From Herbiconiux sp. A18JL235 (GTDB lineage Bacteria; Actinomycetota; Actinomycetes; Actinomycetales; Microbacteriaceae), in the NCBI RefSeq assembly GCF_040939305.1, contig NZ_CP162511.1, forward strand, positions 3,100,001-3,164,000: a DNA stretch of 64,000 bases, written 5' to 3'. Positions 8,598 to 16,750 of the stretch are shown piece after piece (position 1 is the first letter of the stretch; the number at the start of each line of letters is the position of its first letter). Both the position numbers and the translations under genes were made by a program. The notes under the pieces were generated by a model. The model saw nothing but the letters and a program-made list of their open reading frames with translations, did no database searches and was not told where the DNA came from.

Positions 8598-9005
8598 ATG
8601 GACGACCCGATCGACGCAGTCTCGTTGATCACCGAAGTGCTCAGCTGGATCGGCGTCGTGACCGGGATCGTTCTCGTGGTGGCGGGGTTGATCCGCCGGG
8701 CCGTCTTCACCGGCTGGCAGCAGACGCTCGGCGTCGTCGTGATCGACGGCCGCGGGGAGCGGGTGTACCGCTGGCTCGGCGACGACGGGGTGCTGTACGA
8801 AGCGCCCGCGAACGACGACGAGACGCAGGTGCTCGAGCCGGGCGACGACGTCTCGGTGTACGTGAATCCGCGCGATCCGTCGGTGGGGCGCGTCGACGAC
8901 CCGTCGCATGAGGGCAGGGCGCTGCGCACCACCGGCTGGATCCTGCTCGGGCTCGGCGTCGTGGCGATCGTCGTGCAGTTCGTGCTGTTGTTCGTGGCGG
9001 GTTGA
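8598..9005 (+). CDS. DUF3592-like two-span membrane protein
   Basis: A 135-aa protein with one membrane helix at about 15-38 and another at about 112-132, enclosing a soluble beta-rich loop. The loop contains the DUF3592-like feature GDDVSVYVNPRDPSVG. Proteins of this type are widespread in actinobacteria and have no known function. The stop overlaps the start of ltrA (TTGA), so the two are probably co-translated. Confidence 0.7.
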   Translation: MDDPIDAVSLITEVLSWIGVVTGIVLVVAGLIRRAVFTGWQQTLGVVVIDGRGERVYRWLGDDGVLYEAPANDDETQVLEPGDDVSVYVNPRDPSVGRVDDPSHEGRALRTTGWILLGLGVVAIVVQFVLLFVAG

Positions 9006-10249
9006 AGCGCGTGTCGAAGCCGAGCCGCCCGCACGCCCTCTCTGGCGTGGTTCCCCTGGTACGGATGCGGGGGCGCGACGTCGATGAGAAGGAGCGCGTC
9101 TCCACCCCGCTCGAGCTGCTCTTCGACCTCACCTTCGTGGTGGCCGTCTCCTCGATCGTCACCCAACTCGCGCACGCGGTCGCCGAAGACCACGTCGCGA
9201 TGGCCGTCCCCAACTTCCTCATGGTGTTCTTCGCCATCTGGTGGGCGTGGCTGAACTTCACCTGGTTCGCCTCGGCCTACGACACCGACGACGTGCCCTA
9301 CCGCCTCTTGACGATGCTGCAGATGGGCGGCGTGCTCGTGCTGGCCGCCGGGGTGCCGAGCGCCTTCGAGAACGGCGACTACCTGCTCATCACCATCGGC
9401 TACTTCATCATGCGCATCGCACTCGTGGTGCAGTGGTTGCGGGCGGCGGCGCAAGACCCGGAGGGCCGGGCCACCGCCCTGCGCTACGCCCTCGGCATCT
9501 CGGTGGTGCAGGCGCTCTGGATCGTGAGGCTGTTCACCACCGGCGGTCTCCCCGACGGCTGGCAGATCGCGATCTTCGCGTTTCTCGCGGTGTGCGAGAT
9601 GGCGGTGCCGTTGTGGGCCGAGCGTCCGCGACAGACGAGGTGGCACCCGCATCATGTCGCCGAGCGCTACTCCCTGTTCGTCATCATCCTGCTGGGCGAG
9701 TCGGTGCTGGCGTCGAGCGTCGGGGTGCAGGGCATCGTGAGCGCGGGCGCGGGGTCGGGGCCGTTCGTGCTGATCGCCGCCTCGGGTCTCGCGCTGCTGT
9801 TCGGGTTGTGGTGGATCTACTTCCTCGAACCGGCCCACGAGGGTCTCGAGCACAACCGCTCCTGGTCGTACTTCTGGGGGTACGGGCACTACGTGGTGTT
9901 CGCCGCACTCGCCGCCGTGGGCGCGGGCATCGAAGAGAGCGTGGAGGCGTTCGGGCACGAGATCGAGGCGCCCATCCAGGTCATCGGGTGGGCGATCGCC
10001 CTCCCCGTGGCGGTGTTCCTGGTCGCCATGCAGGTGCTCTACCGGCCGCTCATCGGGCGCACGGTCATCCCGGCATGGCTGTCGCTCGGGGCAGCGGCGG
10101 TCATCCTGCTGCTGCCGCTCCTCACCGAGGCGATCGCCCTGCCGTTCGTGGTGCTCCTGATCACCCTGGTCGTGGCCGCGGTCGTCGCGGTCACCATCCT
10201 CGTGCGCCGCCCGCGCGGCGAGAACCTCCTCCCGACGCCGACGCCCTAG
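9002..10249 (+). CDS. ltrA: Low temperature requirement protein A family membrane protein
   Basis: A 415-aa protein with about 10-11 membrane segments. The LtrA signature is near the N-terminus: STPLELLFDLTFVVAV followed by a WWAWLNFTWFAS helix; HHVAERYSLFVIILLGES is further on. The family was named from a Listeria cold-growth phenotype; its transport activity is not established. The start could be TTG 9002, overlapping the upstream stop, or GTG 9011. The 3' end overlaps the convergent HTH gene by 4 bases. Confidence 0.85.
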   Translation: MKRVSKPSRPHALSGVVPLVRMRGRDVDEKERVSTPLELLFDLTFVVAVSSIVTQLAHAVAEDHVAMAVPNFLMVFFAIWWAWLNFTWFASAYDTDDVPYRLLTMLQMGGVLVLAAGVPSAFENGDYLLITIGYFIMRIALVVQWLRAAAQDPEGRATALRYALGISVVQALWIVRLFTTGGLPDGWQIAIFAFLAVCEMAVPLWAERPRQTRWHPHHVAERYSLFVIILLGESVLASSVGVQGIVSAGAGSGPFVLIAASGLALLFGLWWIYFLEPAHEGLEHNRSWSYFWGYGHYVVFAALAAVGAGIEESVEAFGHEIEAPIQVIGWAIALPVAVFLVAMQVLYRPLIGRTVIPAWLSLGAAAVILLLPLLTEAIALPFVVLLITLVVAAVVAVTILVRRPRGENLLPTPTP

Positions 10250-10458
10250 TCCTCCGGTTCGTCGACGTGGCGCAGGATGTCGCCCGGCTGGCAGCCGAGC
10301 ACCGAGCAGATGGCGTCGAGCGTCGAGAAGCGCACCGCCTTGGCCCTGCCGTTCTTCAGGATCGAGACGTTCGCCACCGTGATGCCCACGGCTGCCGCGA
10401 GGTCGCTCACCGACATCTTCTGCTTCGCCAGCTCCACGTCGAGGTCGATCACGATCAT
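10246..10458 (-). CDS. YozG-type HTH regulator (XRE/Cro family)
   Basis: A 70-aa single-domain helix-turn-helix protein: MSVSDLAAAVGITVANVSILKNG forms the HTH, then TLDAICSVLGCQPGDIL, the usual ending of this short family. It is translationally coupled (TGATG) to the DUF2975 membrane protein before it, a pairing well known from Bacillus yoaS-yozG and many actinobacteria. The regulator probably acts on the operon's own promoter, where TATCG/CGATA repeats are present at 10974-11011. Confidence 0.85.
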   Translation of the reverse strand: MIVIDLDVELAKQKMSVSDLAAAVGITVANVSILKNGRAKAVRFSTLDAICSVLGCQPGDILRHVDEPED

Positions 10459-10940
10459 CAGACCACCTCGGAGAGCTCGTCGTGCAGCTGCATCGCGGTG
10501 TGCAGCAGGTGCCGCATCACGACCACCAGCAGCGCGAGCGCTGCCGCAGCCCCGGCGATGGCGGCGGCGAGCACCGCGACCGTGGCGCCCTGCGCATCCG
10601 TCGCCGCCCCTGTGACGAGCAGGTAGATCAAGCCCGCCGCCGAGATCGCCGCCCCGACCGCGAGCGCACCGATGGCGGTGTCGACCCAGCGGTCGGAGCG
10701 CCGAGCCACCTCGAAGATGCGCGCGTCGCGCGCCAGCGAGACCAGCGCCCACACGCACACGAGCACGACCTCGATGCAGACGAGCCCGCCGACGGCAAGC
10801 ACCGTCACCACGGTGGCTGCAGGTGTGCCGACGCCGAGCATCTCCTGGGCGAGTGAGCCGCTCGTCACCTGGGCCGTGACGGCGCCGGCGAACAGCAGGG
10901 CGAGGAGGGCACGCAGGGCGCCGATGACGATGGCTGGCAT
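10458..10940 (-). CDS. DUF2975 membrane protein
   Basis: A 160-aa protein with four hydrophobic helices (about 3-25, 40-68, 88-110, 122-146). The loop after helix 2 has the DUF2975 pattern RDARIFEVARRSDRWVD, and the C-terminus ends LHDELSEVV. The function is unknown, but the family almost always precedes a small XRE regulator, as here, suggesting a membrane sensor controlling the regulator. GGGAGA 3 nt before the ATG is the ribosome site. Confidence 0.85.
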   Translation of the reverse strand: MPAIVIGALRALLALLFAGAVTAQVTSGSLAQEMLGVGTPAATVVTVLAVGGLVCIEVVLVCVWALVSLARDARIFEVARRSDRWVDTAIGALAVGAAISAAGLIYLLVTGAATDAQGATVAVLAAAIAGAAAALALLVVVMRHLLHTAMQLHDELSEVV

Positions 10941-10969
10941 GGGTCTCCCGTCGACCGATCTTCGACATG

Positions 10970-11013
10970 AATTTATCGATATTCGTGCATTTCATATCGT
11001 TTTTCGATATGTT
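10970..11013. promoter_or_regulatory. Divergent promoter with TATCG/CGATA operator repeats
   Basis: An AT-rich island holds the palindrome TATCGATA (10974-10981) and an inverted repeat CATATCG-TTTTT-CGATATG (10993-11011). TATGTT (11008-11013) could serve as the -10 box of the ferritin-like gene and AATTTA (10970-10975, TAAATT on the minus strand) as that of the DUF2975 operon, so a protein bound to the repeats would block both. The HTH protein of the operon is the obvious candidate ligand. Confidence 0.5.
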
Positions 11014-11045
11014 AACGAACTCCACCTTACCGCAGGGGGTGCACG

Positions 11046-11822
11046 ATGATCCAGCAGACAGCCACCGCGATGCCCGATGTCGACCTCGACGCCGACGTTC
11101 CCCACCGGCTGAGCAGTCCGTTCACGGAGTGGGCCGACTACTTCGAGAAGAACCTCGAGCGGCACGCCCGCCTCGACGCCACGATCCCGTGGCAGAGCAC
11201 GACACCGCTCTCCGCCTTCGACGCCGCGGCCATCGCCCGGTCGCTGCAGCGCTTCGAGCTCGGCGAACGGGGCGAGGGCACGAGCCTGCGCGCCAAGGCG
11301 CGACTGCTCGACGACCCCGTCTACGACACGACCCTCGGCTTGTTCGTCGCCGAGGAGCAGAAGCACTCGGCGCTGTTCGGCCGTGCCCTCGAGCGCTTCG
11401 GCGTGCATCCGCTCGGCGCCCACTGGTCTGACGCCGCCTTCGTGCGACTGCGGCGACTGCTCGGGCTGCGCACGGAGATCATGCTGTTCCTCATCGCCGA
11501 GACGGTGGCGCTCGAGTACTTCTTCGCGCTCGAGCGCTCCGACGACCCCGTCATCAGGGGCGTGGCGCGGCGGGTGCTCACCGACGAGGTCGAGCACATC
11601 CGCTTCCAGGTGGCGCAGCTGCAGCTGTTCTTCGCCGGGGCCACGACGGGAACACGGATGCTCGCCGCCGCAGCATCCTGGATCGTCGCCGTCGGCGCCG
11701 CCACCGTCATCGCCCTCGACCACGGCCCCGCGCTCCGCATCGGCGGCATCGGGCCGGTGCGGTTCTGGGGGAAGGGCCTCCGGCACTTCCGCCGCGCGCT
11801 GAGGTCGGCACTCGCGCCGTGA
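11046..11822 (+). CDS. Ferritin-like di-iron protein (AurF/R2-like)
   Basis: A 258-aa mostly helical protein with two ExxH motifs, E104-QKH107 and E181-VEH184, plus carboxylates at E152/E157 on the intervening helix. This matches a ferritin-like four-helix di-iron site. A hydrophobic segment (about 205-225) near the C-terminus may anchor it to the membrane. The substrate is unknown; N-oxygenases, desaturase-like and detoxifying di-iron oxidases share this layout. AGGGGG about 7 nt before the ATG is the ribosome site. It is divergent from the DUF2975/HTH pair and shares its operator region. Confidence 0.65.
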   Translation: MIQQTATAMPDVDLDADVPHRLSSPFTEWADYFEKNLERHARLDATIPWQSTTPLSAFDAAAIARSLQRFELGERGEGTSLRAKARLLDDPVYDTTLGLFVAEEQKHSALFGRALERFGVHPLGAHWSDAAFVRLRRLLGLRTEIMLFLIAETVALEYFFALERSDDPVIRGVARRVLTDEVEHIRFQVAQLQLFFAGATTGTRMLAAAASWIVAVGAATVIALDHGPALRIGGIGPVRFWGKGLRHFRRALRSALAP

Positions 11823-11849
11823 GGGGAGGAGTGGGCCGCGGGCTGCGCC

Positions 11850-13613
11850 CTACTTCGTGTCGTCGTCCTTCGTGTCGTCGTCGAGGAGGTCGCGGAGCTC
11901 GCGGCGCAGCACCTTGCCGACGTTCGACTTCGGGAGTTCGTCGCGGAAGAGGATGCGCGTGGGGCGCTTGTAGCCGGCCAGCTCGCCCTTCAGGTAGGCG
12001 CGCAGCTCGCCCTCGGTGAGCGACGGATCGCTCGGCACGACGAAGAGCACGATGGTCTCGCCGGAGCGGTCGTCGTCGACGCCGATGACCCCCGCATCCT
12101 TCACCTTGGGGTGGAGCATCGCCACCTCCTCAACCTCGCTCGGGTAGACGTTGAAGCCCGAGACGACGACCATGTCCTTCTTGCGGTCGACGATGGTGAG
12201 GAAGCCGTCGGGAGCCATGGTGGCGACATCGCCGGTGAGCAGCCAGCCGTCGCGGAGCACCGCGGCGCTCGGCTCGGGCTGGTTCCAGTAGCCCGACATC
12301 ACCTGCGGGCCGCGTACGCAGAGCTCGCCGGGTTCGCCGAGCGGCACGACGGCGCCCTCCTCGTCGCGGATCTCGATGTCGGTCGACGGCAGCGGCAGCC
12401 CGATCGTTCCGACCCGCGGCGTCTCCCAGGTCGGGTTCACCGACACCACGGGCGACGCCTCGGTGAGCCCGTAGCCCTCGAGCATGTCGCCGCCCGTGAC
12501 CTCGCGCCACTGCTGGGCGGTGGCGCTGCGCACCGCCATGCCACCGGCCACCGCGAGCTTCACACCCGAGTGGTCGAGCGCGCGGAAGCCGGGATTCTCC
12601 ATCAGGGCGCCGGCGAGCGAGCTCACCAGGATCAGCACCGACGGCTTCGTCTTCGCCAGGGTCTTCACCAGGTCGTCGGTGTCGCGCGGGTTCGTGATGA
12701 GCACGTTGTGCGAGCCGTAGGCGAAGAAGGCCAGCGCATTCACCGTGAGACTGAAGATGTGGTACAGCGGCAGGGCCGCGATGACCGTCTCCTCCCCCTC
12801 GTGCAGTCGCAGCTTCATCGGCGCGAGCATCTGCGCCTGATTGGCGAGCAGGTTGTGGTGGGTGATGATCGCGGCCTTCGTGCCGCCTGTCGTACCACCG
12901 GTGTACTGCAGCAGAGCGGTGTCCTCCAGGCCCACCGCGGGCAGCCTCACCCCGGGGCCGCCGGCCGTGGTCGACGCTGTCGCCCGGCGAACGCCACCGA
13001 GCCTCGCGCCGCTCGCCAGCGCATCCCGCCATCGGGTGACGGAGACCGCAGAACCGCCCGGGAGGTCGTGCGCCGGCACCATGTGCCGCACCCGCTTCAC
13101 GACGAAGTTGGTCACCACGCGCTTGAGCCCGGGCAGGAGGTCTCCCACCTCGGTGAGGATGACGTGCCGGATGCTCGTCTCGGCCACCACGCTCGCCAGC
13201 TTGTCGGCGAAGTTCTCGAGCACGACGATGGCGACGGCACCCGAGTCGACGAAGACCTTCTTCATCTCGTGGGCGGTGTAGAGCGGGTTCGCGTTCACGA
13301 CGACGAGCCCTGCCTTGAGGGCTCCGTAGACGGCGATCGGGTACTGCAGCAGGTTCGGCATCTGCAGCACGATGCGATCGCCCTTGGCGAGGCCGAGGTC
13401 GCCCACCAGGTAGGCGGCGAACTGATCGGAGAGGCGCTTCACGTCGGCGAAGCTCAGCACCGCGCCGAGGTTGGAGTAGGCGGGCTTGGTGGCGAAGCGC
13501 GAGCAGGTCGCGTCGACGAGCTCACCGAGCGAGGAGAACGGCACCTCGTCGATCGTCGGAGCCAGCTTCGGAGAGTAGCTGGTGAGCCAGGGCCTGTTCG
13601 CGTAGTCGTTCAT
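11850..13613 (-). CDS. Long-chain-fatty-acid--CoA ligase (AMP-forming)
   Basis: A 587-aa ANL-superfamily enzyme activating fatty acids to acyl-CoA via acyl-AMP. It has the P-loop TGGTTGGTKAAI, the YGLTEASPV adenylate motif, the hinge DRKKDMVVVSGFNVYPSEVE region, and the C-terminal catalytic Lys in PKSNVGKVLRREL. The C-terminus is a run of Asp/Lys (DDDTKDDDTK). ATG 13613 with GAGG upstream is preferred; an in-frame ATG at 13649 lacks a ribosome site. It is a stand-alone gene, divergent from a tiny membrane peptide. Confidence 0.9.
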   Translation of the reverse strand: MNDYANRPWLTSYSPKLAPTIDEVPFSSLGELVDATCSRFATKPAYSNLGAVLSFADVKRLSDQFAAYLVGDLGLAKGDRIVLQMPNLLQYPIAVYGALKAGLVVVNANPLYTAHEMKKVFVDSGAVAIVVLENFADKLASVVAETSIRHVILTEVGDLLPGLKRVVTNFVVKRVRHMVPAHDLPGGSAVSVTRWRDALASGARLGGVRRATASTTAGGPGVRLPAVGLEDTALLQYTGGTTGGTKAAIITHHNLLANQAQMLAPMKLRLHEGEETVIAALPLYHIFSLTVNALAFFAYGSHNVLITNPRDTDDLVKTLAKTKPSVLILVSSLAGALMENPGFRALDHSGVKLAVAGGMAVRSATAQQWREVTGGDMLEGYGLTEASPVVSVNPTWETPRVGTIGLPLPSTDIEIRDEEGAVVPLGEPGELCVRGPQVMSGYWNQPEPSAAVLRDGWLLTGDVATMAPDGFLTIVDRKKDMVVVSGFNVYPSEVEEVAMLHPKVKDAGVIGVDDDRSGETIVLFVVPSDPSLTEGELRAYLKGELAGYKRPTRILFRDELPKSNVGKVLRRELRDLLDDDTKDDDTK

Positions 13614-13674
13614 CGCCTCGTCGCTGTCGCCTTCTTCTCCGTCGAGCACATGGATGCCGTCTCACGCTACCCGC

Positions 13675-13680
13675 TATGGT
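13675..13680 (+). promoter_or_regulatory. -10 box TATGGT, leaderless start
   Basis: TATGGT, then CGAGCC, then the ATG at 13687: a 6-nt gap and no Shine-Dalgarno site. It lies within about 70 bp of the divergent fatty acyl-CoA ligase start. Confidence 0.45.
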
Positions 13681-13686
13681 CGAGCC

Positions 13687-13839
13687 ATGAGCAACGACGA
13701 CGACGAGTACGACCGCCCCAGTGGGTTCATGGGCCGCCTCGGCCGCGCCCGCGCGCTCACCTGGATCGTGATCGTCGGGCTCGTCGCGCTCAGCATCGGA
13801 GCCATCTCGATCGTGGTGATCCTGCAGAACTCGATGTGA
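13687..13839 (+). CDS. Single-span membrane peptide
   Basis: A 50-aa peptide beginning MSNDDDEYDRPSGFMGRLGR, with an acidic N-terminus, a basic patch and one membrane helix (about 24-45) ending in LQNSM. No family was recognised. A leaderless -10 box 6 nt ahead of the ATG at 13687 supports this start over upstream in-frame codons. Coding is plausible from composition and promoter, but a gene this short should be regarded as hypothetical. Confidence 0.55.
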   Translation: MSNDDDEYDRPSGFMGRLGRARALTWIVIVGLVALSIGAISIVVILQNSM

Positions 13840-13893
13840 GTTCGGAGGCGCGCCGCGGCGGGTCAGCTCAGGGGGTCGGCTCAGGGGGTCTGC

Positions 13894-14103
13894 TCAGGGG
13901 TTGAGCGCGGGTGAGCCCTCTTCGGGGGTGTTGTCGTCGACGAGCTCCTGGTCCCAGTCCTTGAGCGCCTGCTCGGCCTCTTCGCGGGAGTCGAACGGGC
14001 CGAGCGACGGGGCGCCCGGGAACTCCTCGGGGTTGAGGTCGGTGGTGACGAAGTAGGTCACGATGTCGTCGTTCTCGTGCTCGACGATGCGCAGGTCGGT
14101 CAT
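13894..14103 (-). CDS. Small acidic hypothetical protein
   Basis: A 69-aa soluble acidic protein. It contains a beta-strand start (MTDLRIVEHENDDIVTYFV), a loop with FDSREEAEQAL and an acidic C-terminus, resembling a small alpha/beta SPOR-like or methyltransferase-associated fold. No known family can be named. TAGAGT stands 7 nt before the ATG, so it is probably leaderless. It follows a strong hairpin terminator and is likely transcribed alone. Confidence 0.65.
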   Translation of the reverse strand: MTDLRIVEHENDDIVTYFVTTDLNPEEFPGAPSLGPFDSREEAEQALKDWDQELVDDNTPEEGSPALNP

Positions 14104-14110
14104 AGCGCCG

Positions 14111-14116
14111 ACTCTA
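14111..14116 (-). promoter_or_regulatory. -10 box TAGAGT, leaderless start of the 69-aa gene
   Basis: On the minus strand TAGAGT is followed by CGGCGCT and ATG (14103). The gap is 7 nt and there is no ribosome site. Confidence 0.4.
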
Positions 14117-14131
14117 CCGACTCAGACGGGC

Positions 14132-14170
14132 GGATGCCGGGATCGCCCGTGTGGGGCGACCCCGGCATCC
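14132..14170 (-). terminator. Strong hairpin terminator
   Basis: The stem pairs 14132-14148 with 14154-14170: outer arms GGATGCCGGG and CCCGGCATCC are perfect (10 bp), one A/C mismatch follows, then inner arms TCGCCC and GGGCGA with a 5-nt loop. It lies just downstream of the minus-strand gene ending at 14208. Confidence 0.75.
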
Positions 14171-14207
14171 GGTCGTGAGGGTGGGACGGGTGGGTCTCAG
14201 GCGGGGC

Positions 14208-14918
14208 TCAGAAGTCGAAGCCGCCACCGAAGTCGCCGCCGCCGAAGTCTCCCCCGCCGCCACCGAAGTCGCCGAAGCCGCCGCCCCAGTCGCCGCCGGC
14301 GTCGGCGGAGACGTCGCCGCCGGCATCCGCACCGGGGTCTGCCCCGGCGTCGGTGCCGCCGTCGCCTGTATCGGTGCCGGTGTCGGTGCCGGTGTCGCCC
14401 GTGTCGGCGGCCTGATCGACCCCCGGGTCGGGGAGGAAGGCGCTCACGAGCGCCGAGCCGATGACGTAGCCGGCCACGGTGCCGAGCAGCGACGAGGCGA
14501 CCATGCCGCCGAAGCCCATGCCGCCGCGACCACCCGCGCCGCCGCCGTTGAACGAGCGCTCGAGGGTGCCGGGCTGCCGCAGCTCGGAGCGGGTCGCCGA
14601 TTGGGCGAGCGACCGCGGGTCGTCGCCGCGGGGCTGCTCGCCCGCCGGGGCGTTCTCGCTCAACTGCTGGAACAGGATGCGGCGCTGCTCGGGCGTGAGC
14701 TTCGTGAACGCCTCCTCGTGCACCTGCTCGATGGTCTCGGGCGGTGCGGTGCGGAGGAGGTACCGGTAGCGCTCGACGGCGATCTCGTCGTCGGTGCGGG
14801 CCGGCCGCGCGGGGTTCGCGGGCTGCGCCTGCGGGTACTGCTGCGCCTGCGGGTACTGCTGGTTCTGCGGGTACTGCTGCGGTTCTTCTCGGCCAAGGAG
14901 GCGGTCGAGGAATCCCAT
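14208..14918 (-). CDS. Gly/Asp-rich hypothetical protein with glycine-zipper-like segment
   Basis: A 236-aa protein. The N-terminus MGFLDRLLGREE is followed by a Q/Y/P repeat (QQYPQA units, about 12-35). A helical domain with RTDDEIAVERYRYLLRTAP and LTPEQRRILFQQL follows (about 40-110), then a hydrophobic Gly/Ala segment (about 130-150). The acidic repeat tail is rich in GTDTG and GGDFGGG. Similar proteins in Microbacteriaceae are sometimes labelled cation-transporting ATPase, but no ATPase or transport motif is present, so the label is not used. The start ATG at 14918 has CGGAG upstream. Confidence 0.75.
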   Translation of the reverse strand: MGFLDRLLGREEPQQYPQNQQYPQAQQYPQAQPANPARPARTDDEIAVERYRYLLRTAPPETIEQVHEEAFTKLTPEQRRILFQQLSENAPAGEQPRGDDPRSLAQSATRSELRQPGTLERSFNGGGAGGRGGMGFGGMVASSLLGTVAGYVIGSALVSAFLPDPGVDQAADTGDTGTDTGTDTGDGGTDAGADPGADAGGDVSADAGGDWGGGFGDFGGGGGDFGGGDFGGGFDF

Positions 14919-15069
14919 GGTGATCGCTCCGATCTCAGCGGCGCCGAACGCGCCGACACTGGATTCCATCCTGGTCTCGGAGTGTGTGGATCGGCTGAGC
15001 ACCCGCCCCACCTCCGCTGTGCGGCACCCGGGTGACCGGCGGGAGGGCGGCGGTCGGCGGGCGGCGGGC

Positions 15070-16671
15070 CTACCCGGCCGGGAGGAGGAAGGCGTCGGAG
15101 ACGAGGGCGCGCACGGCGGGGAGGAGGTCGGCGACGAGGAGGGACTCGTCGACACCGAGCACCTCGGCTAGGGCGGCGCAGAGGGCGCGCACGCTGAGGT
15201 CGCCGTCGCAGGCGCCGACGAAGGCGGCGAGCGCCGTGTCGAGGGGCGCGGTGCGGGCGAAGCCGCCGCCCTGGCGGAGGGTCATGACGACGGGGTCGTC
15301 GTGGCCGGGCCAGTAGTGCCGCTCCTCCGTGACGTCGGAGGCGTAGACCAGGGTCGACGCGAGGAGCGCGTCGTCGTCGCGGTGCGCCTGCCAGTCGTGT
15401 CCGGCGAGGCACGCCTCGAGGTGCGCCCCGAGCCCCGCCGGGTTCGAGCCGACCGCCTCGGCCACGCGCTCGTAGCGCGCCATCGCGGGGGTGGGCGCAG
15501 CCGATGCGGTCGCTCGAGCGCCCTCCGCCGGACGCCGCAGGAGGACGTACCCGAAGCCGACCTCGCGCACGCCGCGGGCGTCGAAGTCGTCGAGCCAGGC
15601 GCCGTAGAGGGCGGCGAACTCGGGTGTGCCCGGCCGGGTGCCGCCGTCGCGGATCCACGTCTCGGCATAGCTGGGTGCATCCTGCCGCTCGCGCTCGACG
15701 ACCCAGGCGTCGAGCTCGGCACCACCCGACTCCACCCACGAGCGCACCCGTTCGAGCCCGTCGCTCCCGCCCTCCTCGGAGCCCGGCGGCGCGGCCCGGT
15801 ACTCCCAGTTGCCGAGCAGCTGCGCGATGCCCCCTGGCGTCAGGTGATCGGCGGCCTCGCGCACGACCCTCTCGACGAGCGCGTCTCCGACGAGCCCGCC
15901 GTCGCGGTACTCGTACAGGGGCACGCCGTCGACCCGCGGGGTGATGACGAAAGGCGGGTTCGAGACGATGCGGTCGAAACGCTCGCCGGCGACGGGCTCG
16001 AACAGGCTGCCATGCCGGAACTCGATGCTCTCGATGCCGTTCAGCCGCGCGTTCAGCCGCGCGATGTCGAGCGCCCGCTGCGAGATGTCGGTCGCCACCA
16101 CGCGTCGCGCGTGCCGCGAGGCGTGCATGGCCTGGATGCCGCAGCCCGTTCCGAGGTCGAGCACCGAGTCGACCGGCGTCGGGATCATGAGCCCGGAGAG
16201 GGTCGTCGACGCCCCGCCGATGCCGAGCACATGGTCTTTGTCGAGCGCGCGCCCGAGCACGGCTTCACCGAGGTCGGACACCACCCACCAGCTGCCGGCC
16301 CCCAGCGTGTCGACAAAACTGTAGGGTCGCAGGTCGAGTGCAGCGCGCATCCGGCCAGCATCGCCGCCTGCGGGCACGACCAGCCCGAGCTCTTCAGCCC
16401 CGGCCACCCTGAGTCGCGGAAACGCCGCCGCCACTTCGCCGATCGGCAGCGCCTGCCCGAGCAGGAACAACCGCGCGAAGCTCTCGACCGGCGTCGACGG
16501 GGTTCCGGATGCGCGCCCCGCGTCGAGCGCCCGCACCGCCGGCTCGGTCTGACCCCGGAACAGTGCCGCCGCCGCGGCGTCGCCCCAGAGGCCGTCGACC
16601 AGGTCGACGCGGTACCGGCCGGCGGTGAGGTCGTCGCGGAGGAGATCGATGAGGTGCTGCACGTGGTCCAT
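15070..16671 (-). CDS. Class I SAM-dependent methyltransferase, HemK/RlmG-like with N-terminal domain
   Basis: A 533-aa protein. Residues about 1-150 are a domain found only in actinobacterial methyltransferases of this kind. The Rossmann methyltransferase core (about 155-390) has SAM motif VLDLGTGCG at 170-178 and the amino/nucleobase N-methyltransferase signature NPPF at 238-241. The last 130 residues are a separate helical domain. NPPF enzymes methylate amide or exocyclic nitrogens (release-factor Gln, rRNA or DNA bases); the target cannot be told from sequence. It is divergent from the carboxylesterase gene. Confidence 0.85.
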   Translation of the reverse strand: MDHVQHLIDLLRDDLTAGRYRVDLVDGLWGDAAAAALFRGQTEPAVRALDAGRASGTPSTPVESFARLFLLGQALPIGEVAAAFPRLRVAGAEELGLVVPAGGDAGRMRAALDLRPYSFVDTLGAGSWWVVSDLGEAVLGRALDKDHVLGIGGASTTLSGLMIPTPVDSVLDLGTGCGIQAMHASRHARRVVATDISQRALDIARLNARLNGIESIEFRHGSLFEPVAGERFDRIVSNPPFVITPRVDGVPLYEYRDGGLVGDALVERVVREAADHLTPGGIAQLLGNWEYRAAPPGSEEGGSDGLERVRSWVESGGAELDAWVVERERQDAPSYAETWIRDGGTRPGTPEFAALYGAWLDDFDARGVREVGFGYVLLRRPAEGARATASAAPTPAMARYERVAEAVGSNPAGLGAHLEACLAGHDWQAHRDDDALLASTLVYASDVTEERHYWPGHDDPVVMTLRQGGGFARTAPLDTALAAFVGACDGDLSVRALCAALAEVLGVDESLLVADLLPAVRALVSDAFLLPAG

Positions 16672-16738
16672 TCAACAGCGTCCCGCCGACACCGGTGGCC
16701 AGGACGGAGAACGATGGTCGAGTGTCACCCGTCGTCGC

Positions 16739-16744
16739 TACAGT
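16739..16744 (+). promoter_or_regulatory. -10 box TACAGT, leaderless start of the carboxylesterase
   Basis: TACAGT, 6 nt (GACCTC), then ATG at 16751, without a Shine-Dalgarno site. This supports the ATG at 16751 over an in-frame upstream start. Confidence 0.5.
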
Positions 16745-16750
16745 GACCTC

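Noticed and set aside
14208..14918. Annotation as cation-transporting ATPase
   Set aside because: No P-type or V-type ATPase motif, only one weak hydrophobic stretch; the name is inherited in databases without support in the sequence.
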